A stretch of DNA of 64,000 nucleotides. It comes from Bilabrum cf. latius. Taxonomy: Eukaryota; Bigyra: Bicosoecida; Bigyra; Bicosoecida. Below the pieces are notes generated by a model. That model saw nothing but the letters and a program-made list of their open reading frames with translations. It searched no databases and was not told where the DNA came from. The translations under genes and the position numbers were made by a program. The DNA is taken from contig OZ237753.1 in the NCBI GenBank assembly GCA_965178125.1, forward strand, positions 434,001-498,000, given 5' to 3'. Positions 1 through 12,600 of the stretch are shown piece by piece (positions within the stretch are counted from its first letter, which is position 1; every line of letters begins with the position of its first letter).

Positions 1-2781
1 AGACCCAAGAGCAGCGATGATGGCGGTACGAGCTACGACATTGATACCAGGCTACTCAAGCAACACACGCAGATGCCTCAATCCGACACCTAGCGAGTGC
101 ATGCATCCTTTGAGCAGTCGCCGACATGCTGCCGGATTTGCAATCATTTCAGCTTCAGACGAACCAACCTCACCTAGAGCAGCCTTGATCGTTTTCTCGC
201 CTACTAGCCTCACGCAATCGTACAGCTTCTCAATACAACGCCTGGCGCTCTCCCATTCTACATGGCGATCACGTCGTTGCTGCATGACAAGGTCAGGGCT
301 CAGGCCTGCCCACTCCGACCCTTCGAGCTTGCTGATGCATGCAGCTGCCTCTGGTGGTAGCAAACAAGTTAATGCTGAGTTCCCGCAGTAGTACCACTGG
401 GGACATGATACGATGGCCGATAGTCCGCGTGTACCATCGGCTTTCGTCCCAATTACAGCAACACAACCGCGGTTCGCGTATACACGCATCATCTTGACCT
501 GGAACGACAGCGGACAAGTGTGACAGAGGCGCGCCCAGTCCTCTAGTAATTTGCCCAACTTGCGCAAGTCGGGCTTTCCGTCTGCCTCATGTGCAAATTC
601 AGACAAGGTGATCTGATGGACAGACGAGGAGGCGCCTGTACCAGCGCCTTCATGCAACCAAAGACGCGGTCTAGCGCCATCGGAGCCCATCCACTCCATC
701 CAGACTACATCCGGGATCAGAAGTCGGTGTGTGTCTAGAACCACCCTCGAGCCGTTGGTCAGTTGGTGCACCTCCACGTCAAATGGCAGGCGTAGCAAGG
801 TCTTTTGTGTCCCAGCAGGGTGATCTATTCGGTGACGTACCGAAATTTGTGGCCTGCGGTAGTCCAAGTTTACTCCTGATGACTTGATGGCGGACAACAC
901 TGTCACGGCCAGCTCCACTTCTTCTTCGGGCAATCGTTCCTTCGCCAGTTCAGTCAGATTGATTGAATCTGGATCGCATACCCTTACAATCTTCTCAAGC
1001 TCATCTGCTGCCAAGCTCGTGCCTTTCAGAATCTCGAAGATGGTCTTGGGTCTGGAGGTGCTATCACTTTCAGGTTCATCATCAGCGACATACTAGTGCC
1101 TAATGACAGATCTAACGTGCCTTTCGTATGCATGCATGCCAAACCATCCAGCTATTGGATCCACAACATCATGAAGCTGCTCATCATCAACATGCATAGT
1201 CTTGCAGCCATCCGAAGACCCTACCCGAAGGGTTGCAGACTCCACGTCAACACAGGCGAATGCCTAGGCACGAATAAAGCAAATCCCACGGCTTTTTGTC
1301 TTCACTGGAATATCTACGCACTCCAATAGCGGGGTCGAGACGTGGACGCTGTCCATCGCGTGCACCCACCGACTCGCCGCTGCCTCCCGCTTGGCCGCTT
1401 TGGCCGCCATACGCGTACTTTTGTAATAGCCATTTTGATCGAATGCGAACTTTATGAAGAGTCCCACGCCTTCGTGCTTAAACTTGATACCACCTGCTCG
1501 GCCACCCACCGCAGCGGGCTGCAGTCCGGTACTGCGTTGGATGCCTGCAAGGTCCATGGAGGTGAACCCAACTGGATCGTCCCCTCTCCACACCATCTCT
1601 ACTACAGGGAAGTCATTGAAAACCTTGCTGACGTCAGCATGAAAGTGCTGCCCAACCTAGTCCAGCTTTGCACGACGCTCCATCTGCTCATGCGGGTTCA
1701 GCGCGACGGTGCGCTTGGCATCTTCAAACGCTGGCTAACGACCCTTCGGGGTTTGGGCTGCCTCGTCAGCCTCTTCTGTACCACTGCAGATACCACGTCG
1801 CTCCTATGAGCGGTGGTCGCTTATACTGCTGTCATCTACACCCACTGCAGTTGCCTAACTCATAGAAAGGTCCGCACCAGCACCTGAAGCGGCCGATGAC
1901 TACGGTACATCTGACCGTTCGTCAACCTGAACGGGCGAGTAATCGATGGCAGGGCAACCTGTGCTGCCAGCACCTAAATCTGCGCCTGTATTGATTAGAG
2001 ATGTGTAGGGAGAAGAGACCGTCGTGTCTTTTGCCTCCGAATCTGCGACGAGCTCGTCAGAGCACCCAACGGGCTGGGCTGCAGAACCTGTCCCGGTAGT
2101 TGTCACCGTTGCCGAATGATTTCCCACACAGCTATCAGAATTGCTGCTCGATGCGACAGATACGCTGGGATCAGCACCGGTTGAAAGGATCGGCCCTTGC
2201 GGCGTGCCGACATACGCGTGGGAGCCTGCGACCAGCTCTGCCTATGGCGAGCCAGAGGTCTCGGCTACCAAATCTGCTGGTTGTAGGCCTGGACGACCTA
2301 ATTTACTCAGTCCATCGATTTGCGTGTCTGGCCGCGCAGTGCAACAACCTGTCGAGCCAGTTCTAGACTCTGACTGCGCTTCACGGCTGCTAGTATCATG
2401 AAGTCTGCGATGATTACCAACATCCATGGCAGCAGATATTATCCCACTTGTCAGGGAAAGTTCTTCGACTAACCTGCGGGGACAATCAAAGGCGTTCAGC
2501 ATTGAGACAGCTCGATGTATACTGAATGGAACCGTGGACATCTTTCGTACGTATCGGTGATTTCTATCTCGCCGGGTTGATATCGTTGACGGGTTGATAT
2601 CGTTGACACGGATACCTACAATACCACCACTAAGTAAGACGTCTCTGCAGTCATTTTTACGCCGGAGTAGCAGTGCGTCGAACACCAAATGAGGTTGAAT
2701 GAAGTCAAACATCAACTTGCGCCTGCATTTAAATAGGGAACCAACGCGCAGCGACACTATCTAAAACGCAAGCTATGGCAT
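1..2781 (-). CDS. Unidentified protein, 5' part (runs off the left edge)
   Basis: I do not recognise this protein. The minus-strand frame is free of TAA and TGA from an ATG at 2781 to the window edge, about 927 codons. A TGA lies three codons upstream of that ATG, which supports the start. The frame contains at least ten TAGs (for example at 2244-2242, 1902-1900, 1266-1264 and 54-52), so it exists only if UAG is read as an amino acid. The first 300 residues are Ser/Thr-rich and low in complexity. From about residue 375 the sequence looks globular, with hydrophobic segments such as FIKFAFDQNGYYKS, LLIPDVVWMEWMG and VYANRGCVAVIG. An intron near 2570-2620 cannot be excluded. Its 3' end is outside the window. 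Confidence 0.6.
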
Positions 2782-3537
2782 ACTTACTCAAAAGCTTTGG
2801 ACCTAGATTCTCGCCAGAGCTGTGAATATGGCCTGAATACTACTACTACTACTTTGCAAGTCTGGCAAGATCGAGCAAATGCGATAAACGCACGTTATCA
2901 AATACACAATGTCGAAAGTTTTGTCTTGAGCAGAGGCAAGCACTGTTTCGCACATCAAGGAGCATTGACCAGGGCGGAGTAGTTTGGCCAGCTTGACTGG
3001 AGGCAATACGAATGGCGACGACACAGCAACCACCCTGAGCTTGCCAATACTAGTAGTAGTTGAAAAAACCTACAGGCAGGAGGCTCTTCAGACTGGCCGA
3101 ATAATCGTCACGCGCACAGACGACGCGATAACCAGCGAAGTGGCTCGCCAGATCCCGGCAGCCGCAGCAAGGGCCTCAAGCTGAGCTCGGGCCAGCTGCT
3201 GGCACCAGGGGACGGGGCCTACCTACGGGTCGCTGATGGGGCCAAGGGCGAGGATGCGAGTCTGGGATTCACCGCCGTGGGGGGCGCGACGGAGTTCCTG
3301 CTCTTTGACATGACCCAGTCGTGAGAGACGGAGTGGTACCTCTATCGCTACTGTGACCGCGACTGCAACTGCGACTGTTGGTGGGCGTAGGTGCCGTGGC
3401 CTGGAGGTGTATCGGCCAGCACGGTGCCAGTCAGCCATGGGTTGCCGCTGCTGGCCAGAAACGTTGCCATTGTGTGTTGATTTTAGTCTGATCTGAGATT
3501 CTGAATAGAACGTTGCTCAAACAACAGAATCAGATGA
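2782..3537. other. Intergenic, no gene seen
   Basis: This stretch separates the starts of an unidentified gene and the end of the ABC transporter, both on the minus strand. It contains a short ACT triplet run near 2837-2852 and GC-rich sequence at 3180-3440. No open frame here has homology or coding character that I can support. Confidence 0.5.
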
Positions 3538-6500
3538 TCACGATTCAGCAGGTGCAATTCCTGAGGGTCCATCCGACGAAGCTGTGCCACGGCCTCTGCC
3601 GCTGCCAGGCTTTCGTAAGGCAGCGTCGCGCAAATACTGCGAAGAAGCTGCACCGGTGGCCTCCACGAGTCGTCCAAATGCACTGTCCTCGCAGGACAGC
3701 AGCTCCGATGGAGAGCCTTGCTCCAGCACTCTGCCGTCGCCCATCACAACCACCACATCATAGTCGATGATCGTTGCCAGTCTGTGCGCGATGGTGAGGA
3801 CAGTCCTGCCCTTGCAGTGCTCCCGCAGCGCTTTCTGCACGGCCTAATCTGCCTCCACTGACACCGAGGCCGTGGCTTCGTCCAGTGCCAGTATGGGCGA
3901 GTCCCGCAGGAGTGCTCTGGCCAGGCACAGCAGCTGCCTCTCGCCCTGGCTCAGCCCGCTGCCACCCTCCCCCACCCGGGCATCCAGTCCGCCGTCCATG
4001 GCACGGACGCGAGCAGCCATGCCTGCTCGCTCCAGAGCCGCCCATACCTGCTAGTCGCTGGGGCACTCGGCGCACGGCCTGCCAAGGTCAGGGTCCCAGT
4101 CGAGGCCCTGCTCCAGCCTCTTCGCACCTGGACCCGCCACAGCATCCATGATTCTCCCGCCGCTGTGGCCGGCTGCTGCAAGCCCGGTGCTGCGAGAGTG
4201 CGGGGACAGCACGCTCCGAGGACCCAGCAGTGGATCCGGACCCTGGGGCGATACCACCGATCGGATGGTGCCGGAGATGACAGCCCCGTCCTGCGGCACG
4301 ATGGCGAGGTTCTCCCGCAGGTCTCGGAGGCCCATGGTTGCTGTATCGATACCATCGATGGTAACGCTTCCCCTGGTGATGATTGCCGATCTGTACAGTG
4401 CTGCCAGAGTGCTGCTCTTGCCGCTCCCGGTGCGACCAACCAGCGCAACCTTGCAACCGGCGGGGACAGAAAACGACACTCCTTGCAGCACTTCGGGTAG
4501 TCCTTCCCTGTACCTGAGCCAGACGTCCTTGAACTCGATATGTCCGCAGGCAGGCTAAAGCGGAGGCGGAGGTCGTTGCTGTCTTGCCAGTGGCTTTCCC
4601 CCAGATGTGGGCACCATCATGGAGCCGCTTGTATCATAATCCGCAGCGGCTCGCAGCTAACCCTCAGGCTTGATTGCTGCGTAGTGCTTCAGTCTTTCCA
4701 CGCGTGACATATCAGCCTCCACCATGCAAATGCACTGCACCAGCCAAGCAACACCTTCTAGCAGGCTGGAAGCCTCTGACACGCTGAGCGCCAACATAGA
4801 GGCCTCGCCTGCCATGTACCGGTCGGGGCCCGGAGTGACGGCCAACGTGGCCAGTACGCATGCCACTGCCATGATCACGGCGCCAAGCAGGTCCACCCGA
4901 ATGGACATCCAGTCGTCTGCGAAACTCTTTGCGAACTCGACCGTGTTGGCTCTGTCGATGGCAAGCCACAGCTGGTCTCGCTCATGCTCCTGGAGGCCAA
5001 AGGCACGGATGCTGACCAGCCCCTCCGCTGTCTCTACCATGCGCTGGTGCACCGGACTTTCTGAGATGGCGCCTAACCTCTTGAGCTCTCGGGCAGATGC
5101 TCTGAAGAAAGACATCACCCAGTAATACAGGATGCCTACGATAGGAAAGACGCAGAGAAACCATGGCGACGCGACAGCCACGGCGATCAGGCTGAAGACA
5201 GTGCTGAGGATGATCAGCATGGCCTCATTCAGCTCGTCTGGTAATGCTTGGTCCACCTCCGTGACATCACCCGAGAACCGATTCAGGATGCGTCCCTGCG
5301 GCGTGGTCTAGAAGAAACTCAGTGGTGCCCGCAGCACTGAGCCGAGCAAACGGTCGTGCATCTGCCGGCCAGCCTCCACAGCTGCGGTAAACCAAGCAAA
5401 GTTGCGAGCAAGTGACAGGAAAGCCGTCATAATCCCAAGCGTCAAGTATACCAGCAGGCAGGTATCGGGCGACAGCCCTATCCTAAGGAGCGGAGAGCGG
5501 TCAGGCGATAGGTCGTCTTGGTGCCCGCTTCCCGTCCACAGCGCGATCCATACACTGCTGCTCTCTTGCACCCCTTGCAAGGCAACGGATAGCAGCCCGA
5601 AGGACACAAGGAAGCAGCAGCCTCCTAGGGAACTAAAATACTCCCAATACACCTCAGCACCCACAATGCCCTCGTATCTCTCCTCGTCATCGAAGAGCTT
5701 GCCAGAGCTGGGCGCTAGCTCTTGATGGTCTGCTTCGGCACCGGCCTCCCTTGCCGCTTGCGTGTCAGCAAGTGCACTGCCCTATTCTTGGTCTGTGCTG
5801 GCAGCGCCATGAGCGTATTTCTGGCCACAATGCTCTGGTCGAGTCGCATCTGAAGCGCCTACTTCTGCAGCATCTGACGCACCAGCTGCGCCAGTGCCGT
5901 TCGAGCTGGAAACAACGATGCCGAGGGCAGCTGAGGAGCGCGGGCATGTTGCGCAGCTATCAGTAGAATCAGACCTGCTTGAGATGCTGGCAGATGATGC
6001 AAGCGAAGCAAACGACACGCCTTGCGATTCCAAGTTGTCGTAGGTGTCGAAATGTCGGATCCTGCCACCGCGCATGACCAGCACCTTATCGCACCTCGGT
6101 AGGAACTGCACTTGATGAGTCACCAGCAGTACCGCACCTGGCTACGCTCCAGACCGGCTGTCGTCACCAGAGGCGAATGCATCGGTTCTGCGCAGCATGA
6201 ATCCGCTAATGGCCCTGGTGAATAGCCTTTCCGCCGTGTGCGCGTCCACGGCGCTCAGAGGGTCATCGAGAAGGTACACGTCTGGATCTGCGTACATGGC
6301 TCGTGCCAGGCAGATTCTGGCCTTCTGTCCGCCCGACACGGTCACACCGCGCTCGCCAAGCTCAGCCATATCGCCGCCATCCAGCTGCTGCAGATCAGTA
6401 GCAAGGCAGGCAGAATCGACAACTTCGTTGTAGAGCGGCTAGTTGCATTTCATGTCAGTGGTGGCCCGGTCAGGTTGCCTTCCTCGACTGTGGCCACGAG

Positions 6501-8676
6501 CACCGCATGCGCCAACTAGGATGTTGTCTCGCAGAGGTCCGGATTGGATCCAAGCGGTCTGTGGAACGTATGCTACCCGAGTACCCTACTGTACCCGGGC
6601 GCCTCGATGGTCAGCCGATGCGACGGGGGAGGACGAACGCTCGTTCCCTGCCGCGCCTTCCTCGCGTGGTTCTGCAGCCTCTAGTTCCCCCAATAGCCCG
6701 AGCAGTAGTGACGATTTCCCGCTGCCAACGGGACCTACCACGGCAATGAGTTCTCCTGCCTGGATGGAAAGGGTGAGATCGCGAAGCACCGGTCGAGCCG
6801 ATTGGGCAGTGGCACTGCTTGCTGTTGCTGCATTGCTGGCACTTTTGTCCCCAGAGCAAGCATCCCCACGGTTTTCTTCATCGCTGCATAAAGACGCAGG
6901 GTCCTAAGTTGATCGGTCATCGGACAGGAGTGGCTTACTCAGGTCATGCATGCTGTCGTACTACCGTCCTGGCACAGACTTCTAAGTGGGTTGCTGCGCC
7001 TGATCGCTATCTCCGTCAGCCGACTCGCACGCGTACATGCACCCGCAGAATAGCTCGAGAAACATGTCTCTTTCTTCCTTCTCCTCTCCCCTTAGATCAT
7101 GCCTGGTCAAATGAGAGCTTCCGCATGCACGATTTTCACTATCCTCATCGTCACTATCGCCCTCATCGCTGTCCTCATCTGCTATCCAGTCCGGAACACG
7201 GTGATACCTCCGGGTCATTGCGCCAGCAGTTTCCAGCACGGGCACCTGGGCCACACTGACCTACTTGTTATCGCACTCAGAAATAGTGTGAAATTCCCCG
7301 GCCTGATTATCTGCATCGGTGCTAGACTGCCCATGCGTGTCTCTGGTGGGGTACAAGCCGGCCACTTCGGGCAACACTAGGAATCGAGAAATCCTGCGCA
7401 CCGACTCCAACCCCGAAATCACATTGGCGATGCTCTCTGGGATACTAAGCAGCTCCCAAACTGTCATTTCAAAGCAGAACAGACTGGGAAACACGATCTC
7501 TGGCGTCAGCACGCCCCCCATAAAATGGAAGGTCGCGAACGCAGCGCATGCCTGCAGAGTACCGGAGCACCACACGAGACTCATCAAAGTTGCCATGGTG
7601 AAGTTGTAGGCCTTCACCGCATTCAGCTCGGAGGCTCTATGCCGCTATATTCGGCGGCCGATGATGCCCTCTATGGAGAAATACTTGATGTACTGGATGC
7701 TCTGCAGTGCCTCGCCCAGCACCTTCATCCTAGACTGCTCTGATGCCATCAGCTTCTCCTGCGTCGCTTCAAAGCCCCTAGCGATGCAAATGTTCACGGG
7801 AAGCATGATAAGTGCCATGGCAACCGCCCCGAGGACGGCAAGTCCCAGCAATCTGCCTGCAATCACGAACGATGCCACCAGCACGAAGGGACCACCAAGC
7901 CCGGCAGGTGCCCAAAGCAGCACCGATTCCACCTTTTCCGTGTCAGAGCCCGTCAGCGTACTAAGCACGCCTTTGCTCACGGATGATGCGGGTAGCTTGA
8001 GCAGTTTGGCGTGCAGCATTGCCATGAGGCCCGTCCTGCAGTCCATTCCGATGATCGTGCTCCAAGCGGACCTGTGGTGCTCGGTGACTATTACTGCTGC
8101 GGATGCACCAGCGAGCACGGCAGACCACATGCCTGCCCAGCGGTAGTTTTTTGCAGACAGGGCGGAAATCAGCTCTTTCAGGATGAGGGCGATGCCGACC
8201 TGCATGCCCCTCGCCAGGAACATCATTGCCATCGAGGCGTAAACTCGGCCGTACTCTACGCTCACCAGCGCGGACCAGACAGTCGGAGACGGTGATGGCT
8301 GCGGCCGACATATACACGGGCAGAATGATGATATGACGCAGCAAGGTGTTGGTTCCCGATGTGAAGGCTCTGTTGCCGCACACGCGTGCTCCGGCGACTG
8401 CGGAATCGGCTGTTCCTGCATGCCGCGAAAACGAGCAGGAGCATCTGGTGAGTACACCGACTCCCAAGCAGCCAAGTATCTCGGTGCAACTTGTGAGCAC
8501 GACTGATTTGCTTGCAGTGGAGGGATGTCCTTGGGCTGGATCGGCTTTGATGCACCCGTTCGGAGCATCTAGTCGAGAAAGCTGAATGTTAGGTAGCCAA
8601 GCCACGTCCTAGCATCTTCACGCGGTGCAGGCAAGCTAGTAAAGCTAACCGTACTAGGTCCCTTGGAAGGTGTCAT
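3538..8676 (-). CDS. ABCC/MRP-type ABC transporter (short form), single exon
   Basis: This is a full ABC exporter of the MRP (ABCC) family, about 1,712 residues. The ATG at 8676 is directly preceded by an in-frame TGA, and the gene ends at a TGA at 3540-3538. The order is a short N-terminus (TFSFLD then [11 protein letters not shown]), a first membrane domain, NBD1, a Ser-rich linker, a second membrane domain and NBD2. NBD1 has Walker [10 protein letters not shown], the signature [14 protein letters not shown] and Walker [19 protein letters not shown]2 has Walker [11 protein letters not shown], the signature [14 protein letters not shown], Walker [11 protein letters not shown] and the switch IAHRL. 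There is no TMD0 domain, as in ABCC4/5-like members. Fifteen TAGs lie in frame, with no TAA or TGA. One sits in the conserved block [20 protein letters not shown], where relatives have a polar residue. ABCC proteins export organic anions and conjugates at plasma or vacuolar membranes; the substrate cannot be read from sequence. Confidence 0.93.
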
Positions 8677-9651
8677 TCAAAGCTTTACTTTGTTCTCAGA
8701 AGGCTTGTGAGCATCTGCGTAGACCAAGATCAAGTGTTTGCGACTGAACCAGCTCTAAGCAGATAACGATGATTGCTTCGAGTGAACCATTCCCATTATA
8801 GACTTTTAAAATGCTACAATACGCATCACTATTGTCTATCGCGCTAGTACATGAGGAAGACAAAGCGTTTCGACGAACGACACAAACTAACATACAGGCA
8901 TGACTGTCGACCTGTACTCACCATCGGACTTAAGTGAGCTCTTCTTACGTCGAATTCAGTTGTAATGAATAGAGATAGTCACTTGCGTCTTCAACTATAG
9001 CTGATTTCTGTGAAGTAAGGAATTCAAGAAACGGAGCACGGCTCCGAGTTGCTGTTTCCGGATTGCTGATGAGCGGCAGCAATGGAGCGCGAAATTGGTC
9101 GACATGCTATTGTAATTGTCTGCCGCATCACTGCTGTGATGGCACTTCTCTAAAGTCTGCATCCACCACGCGCTCAGCATCCACACCCGCAGACCCCGTG
9201 GCCTGATGCGATGCACCCCCCGCGCACCAACACCGCGCCCAGCCCCCCGCCACGAATGCCACGAATAGATTGAATCGGGTGCGTCAGATCCTCTGTATTG
9301 ACGCATACGGGAAGCACCCTCAGCGCACTAACTCCGTGCATGCTACCACGACGGACCTCGGCCGGACCAGGGGAAGCTAGCTGTACGGCACCCCCCGGGC
9401 CGCAGTTGTGGGTCATGCCTGGTGCGCTCGAGAATGCATGCAATGACGCTCGCGGGCTTGCCTGAGGCAGCCTGTGTGCACTCGTGAAGTTGGTTTGGGA
9501 GTACCCAGAGGCCTGATGTCTACGTTACGCTCGAGGTGGCTTGGTGCGATCGCGGCCGCGTTCGGCTGCCGCTGCTGGGATGGTCGCAACTTGAAGCCCC
9601 AGAATCCGTTCGCCCCGATTCGAGCCGCGCTCAAGATCCCCTCTAGCTATC
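8677..9651. other. Divergent intergenic region
   Basis: This stretch of about 975 bp lies between the starts of the ABC transporter (minus) and the large plus-strand gene at 9652, so it should hold both promoters. I see no conserved element, tRNA or supported ORF in it. The right half (9180-9640) is more GC-rich. Confidence 0.5.
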
Positions 9652-12600
9652 ATGTCGTACTACCAGCAGGCATTCGACAAGATTTTGCAAGAATGCTGTA
9701 TACGTCCCAGGCCAACGCCTCCGTCTGAGGCTTTTCCTGGACAGTGGTAGCTCATTCCGACTGGCCTTGTTGAGCAGCTCGCAGCCTTGAAATCAAGCAC
9801 GAGGGAGAGATCAGTATCAATAGGGAGGTTGTCGTCTGCTGAAATACGAGAGTTCATGTCTGTAGAAAAGCAGCTCAGCAAACAATCTTCGTATCGCTCT
9901 AGCCCACGCCGAAGGAGGATGCACGGCCCAGCGGCGGGATCGGCAGCCTCTAGCGCTGGCACGCCCCGCCCCCCAAGACAGCAATCTAGCAATCGTGGTA
10001 TATCATTCTTGGAAACGGCGTCGGACGACGTTGCCACTTCAGACTTGGTAGACGTGGACTTGGCCGAAATAGTCGCTGCGCTGCGGGTGCACCTGCGAGA
10101 GCTGAGCTTCCAGGAACGCATGCGCCTAGTTGTCACTGATCGGGTCCTGGAAGACCCGTCGTCGTTTTCAGTTGTCATTCGTGGGCGGCTTGGTCCTGTC
10201 GAAATCGGCGGAAAAGTCTCCAGCCTCGGCGGGCAGACAGGGCGCTCATTCGGTCGCGGCACGACGATGCAGCTACCAGATGCGCCGCGGTACGCATCTA
10301 TGGCCGCGACAAAAAGCCTATTGATTGGATCGGCCAGCATTGAGGGCCTGTCTGCCCTGCAGTGGAGCATATAGCGCGCACAGAACAGCACGAAAGACAC
10401 GTTCCGCTCCATCGACGGCGGCTCGTATCCACGTACTGCAGAGGCGCTGCGTCGAAAGAGGGAGCAAAGACTGCACGGGATTCAAGGATCAACCGCTTCA
10501 GCGGGCGGTCTGGCGTCTCTTGGAGACAGCAATGGGTCTCAAGGCGTTTTGAGCGAGCAGAAGCAGCTGCCCGGAAACGAAGCCCTGCTCCGGTTCGCAT
10601 TCAAGGACAAGCTGGTCGCAAGATCCGGCCCCGGTGGGGCAACCGTGTCGTCGGCTCAGGAGGTGCGCGATGCGCTCGTCACACGGGGAGCAGAGGCGCT
10701 TCAGCGGCTAAACACTGACGTGTTCGGTCGACTCGCGGCGGCGCTCGGCGACGACGTTGGTTCCGCAGCTGGCGGCGCCGCATCGGCTCTGGCCGTTTCG
10801 CAGGGCTTGTCGGCTGCCGAGATTCGCAAGCGACTGAGAGAGGGAAACACCGCCGCCGCCGTGCGCAGGAGCAGGCTCATGGGCAGGACCACTACATCGT
10901 CGGCGCGAGGCAGCCTGCCAGGAGGCAGCCTGCTAGGGGGAAGTGCGCCGGGTACCAGGCTGATGGGGAGGCCAGATCGTGGAAGGATGGTGCCGGGGGC
11001 GGTGGCGGGGGTGGCCGAGCTCCGAGGCATGGCGTTTCAGGACGTGATGGGGGGACCCGAGGACGACTTGGCCTTGCGCGCGGCCGAGCAGCATGCCATC
11101 GACGGTGCCATCGAGAGCATGCAGGAATTGGACACCGAGATCATAGCACGGCTGGTGCCGCCCGACGAAGACTCGGATCTTGCGCGATTTGCGGCGGGTA
11201 CTGCGCAAGGAGTGGCAGGATTGGTGAGTGCCGGGTTCACTATGGGCAGCCTCCACGGCGATGGCAGGATGAGCCGTGACCGTGCCGCTGACGGTGGGAG
11301 GGGGAGCGGGGCCAGCGATGGCGCTGCTCACGGTCTGCACCTTCTTTCACCTGCTTCCGGTAGGAAGCGGAGGAGGTCAAGCCTGAGCAAAGAACGGATT
11401 GCCATGAACGCCGATTCGCTGGCCGATGCGGACCACGTGCGTGGCTCGGGCGCGATGACCGCTGGCAGCAGCAGCAGCGGCAACAGCAGCAGTATCAGCA
11501 ATGCGGGTCTGGCCATGCCAGTGGCATAGAGGGCGCGGGCACACAGGGCTTCCTGGTCCAAGATCCGGCAGATCGTGGGGCGTGTGGCCGTCGGTGTCCG
11601 GGAGGCAATGGCTTTTCGCGAGGAGGCGCAGCAACGCAGCTACCACATCCGGGCAGAGTACCTCAGGTATGAGTATGCAAGGGACCTCAGATCTCTGAGG
11701 CAGAGATTGCAAGCGGCGGTGGATGACCTCAGGTTAAAGCTGGAGCGCGCGAGGCGTAGGGAGGCGGAGATGCAGAGGATTCACGAGGGCATGTACGACG
11801 AGCTGGCCAGGGCGAGGCGAGCGAGGCAGGCCATCCGTGATTTGCTCAGGGCGAGGGACCCATCGACGTACAAGCTGAACGCAAAGCTGCCTGAGAGCAA
11901 AGGGGAGGAAAGTCAGGAGGACGTGTCTGCCCATCGTTGGATCTGGGACAGCGACTCTGACGACGAGGGGGATGAAGGCGACCCCAGCAAGGGATTCTGG
12001 TCCGTGCGTGACGTGGTGGGTCCCGATGGCGACATCACAAAGGTGCGAAAATGGGTCGGGTTCTCCAAGATCTTGGGCGAGGACAAGAAGAGCAAAGGGG
12101 TTGGTGCCGAGCAAGGTGAGGGTGGGGAGGAGCAGGGCATCGCGAGCCGCAGGAACAACGTGCAGGTCGCGCACAAAGGCACGCAAACGAACTCTTTGCG
12201 CGTTGAAGACCTCAAAGACGGTGAGGTGCTCCGGTACATCGCTCAGAAAGTACAGAGCGGCGAAGGATCGATCGCAGGTTACGTCAGGATGATTGCTCGC
12301 AGGTGGGCCGACCAGGGCATTGAGGCTCAAAAGTACCAGGACTCGGCCGACCTGATCGATGCCCTGATCGACGACCCGGACGGCACGGTCAAGAACATGC
12401 TCAAAACAGTAAAGCGCAAGCTTGTGGGCAGCCGCTGGCGCACCGTAGTCACATTTGCGGAGCAGACGGCCAAGCGCTACAAATCCGGGGACGCCCTCCG
12501 TGACGTGGCATAGAAAGCCTACAACAAGACCATCTCGGAGCTCGCAGCCGAGCTCAAGCAGGCCAAGACCGTCATTCGCACAAAAGAGAGGGAGCAGCAG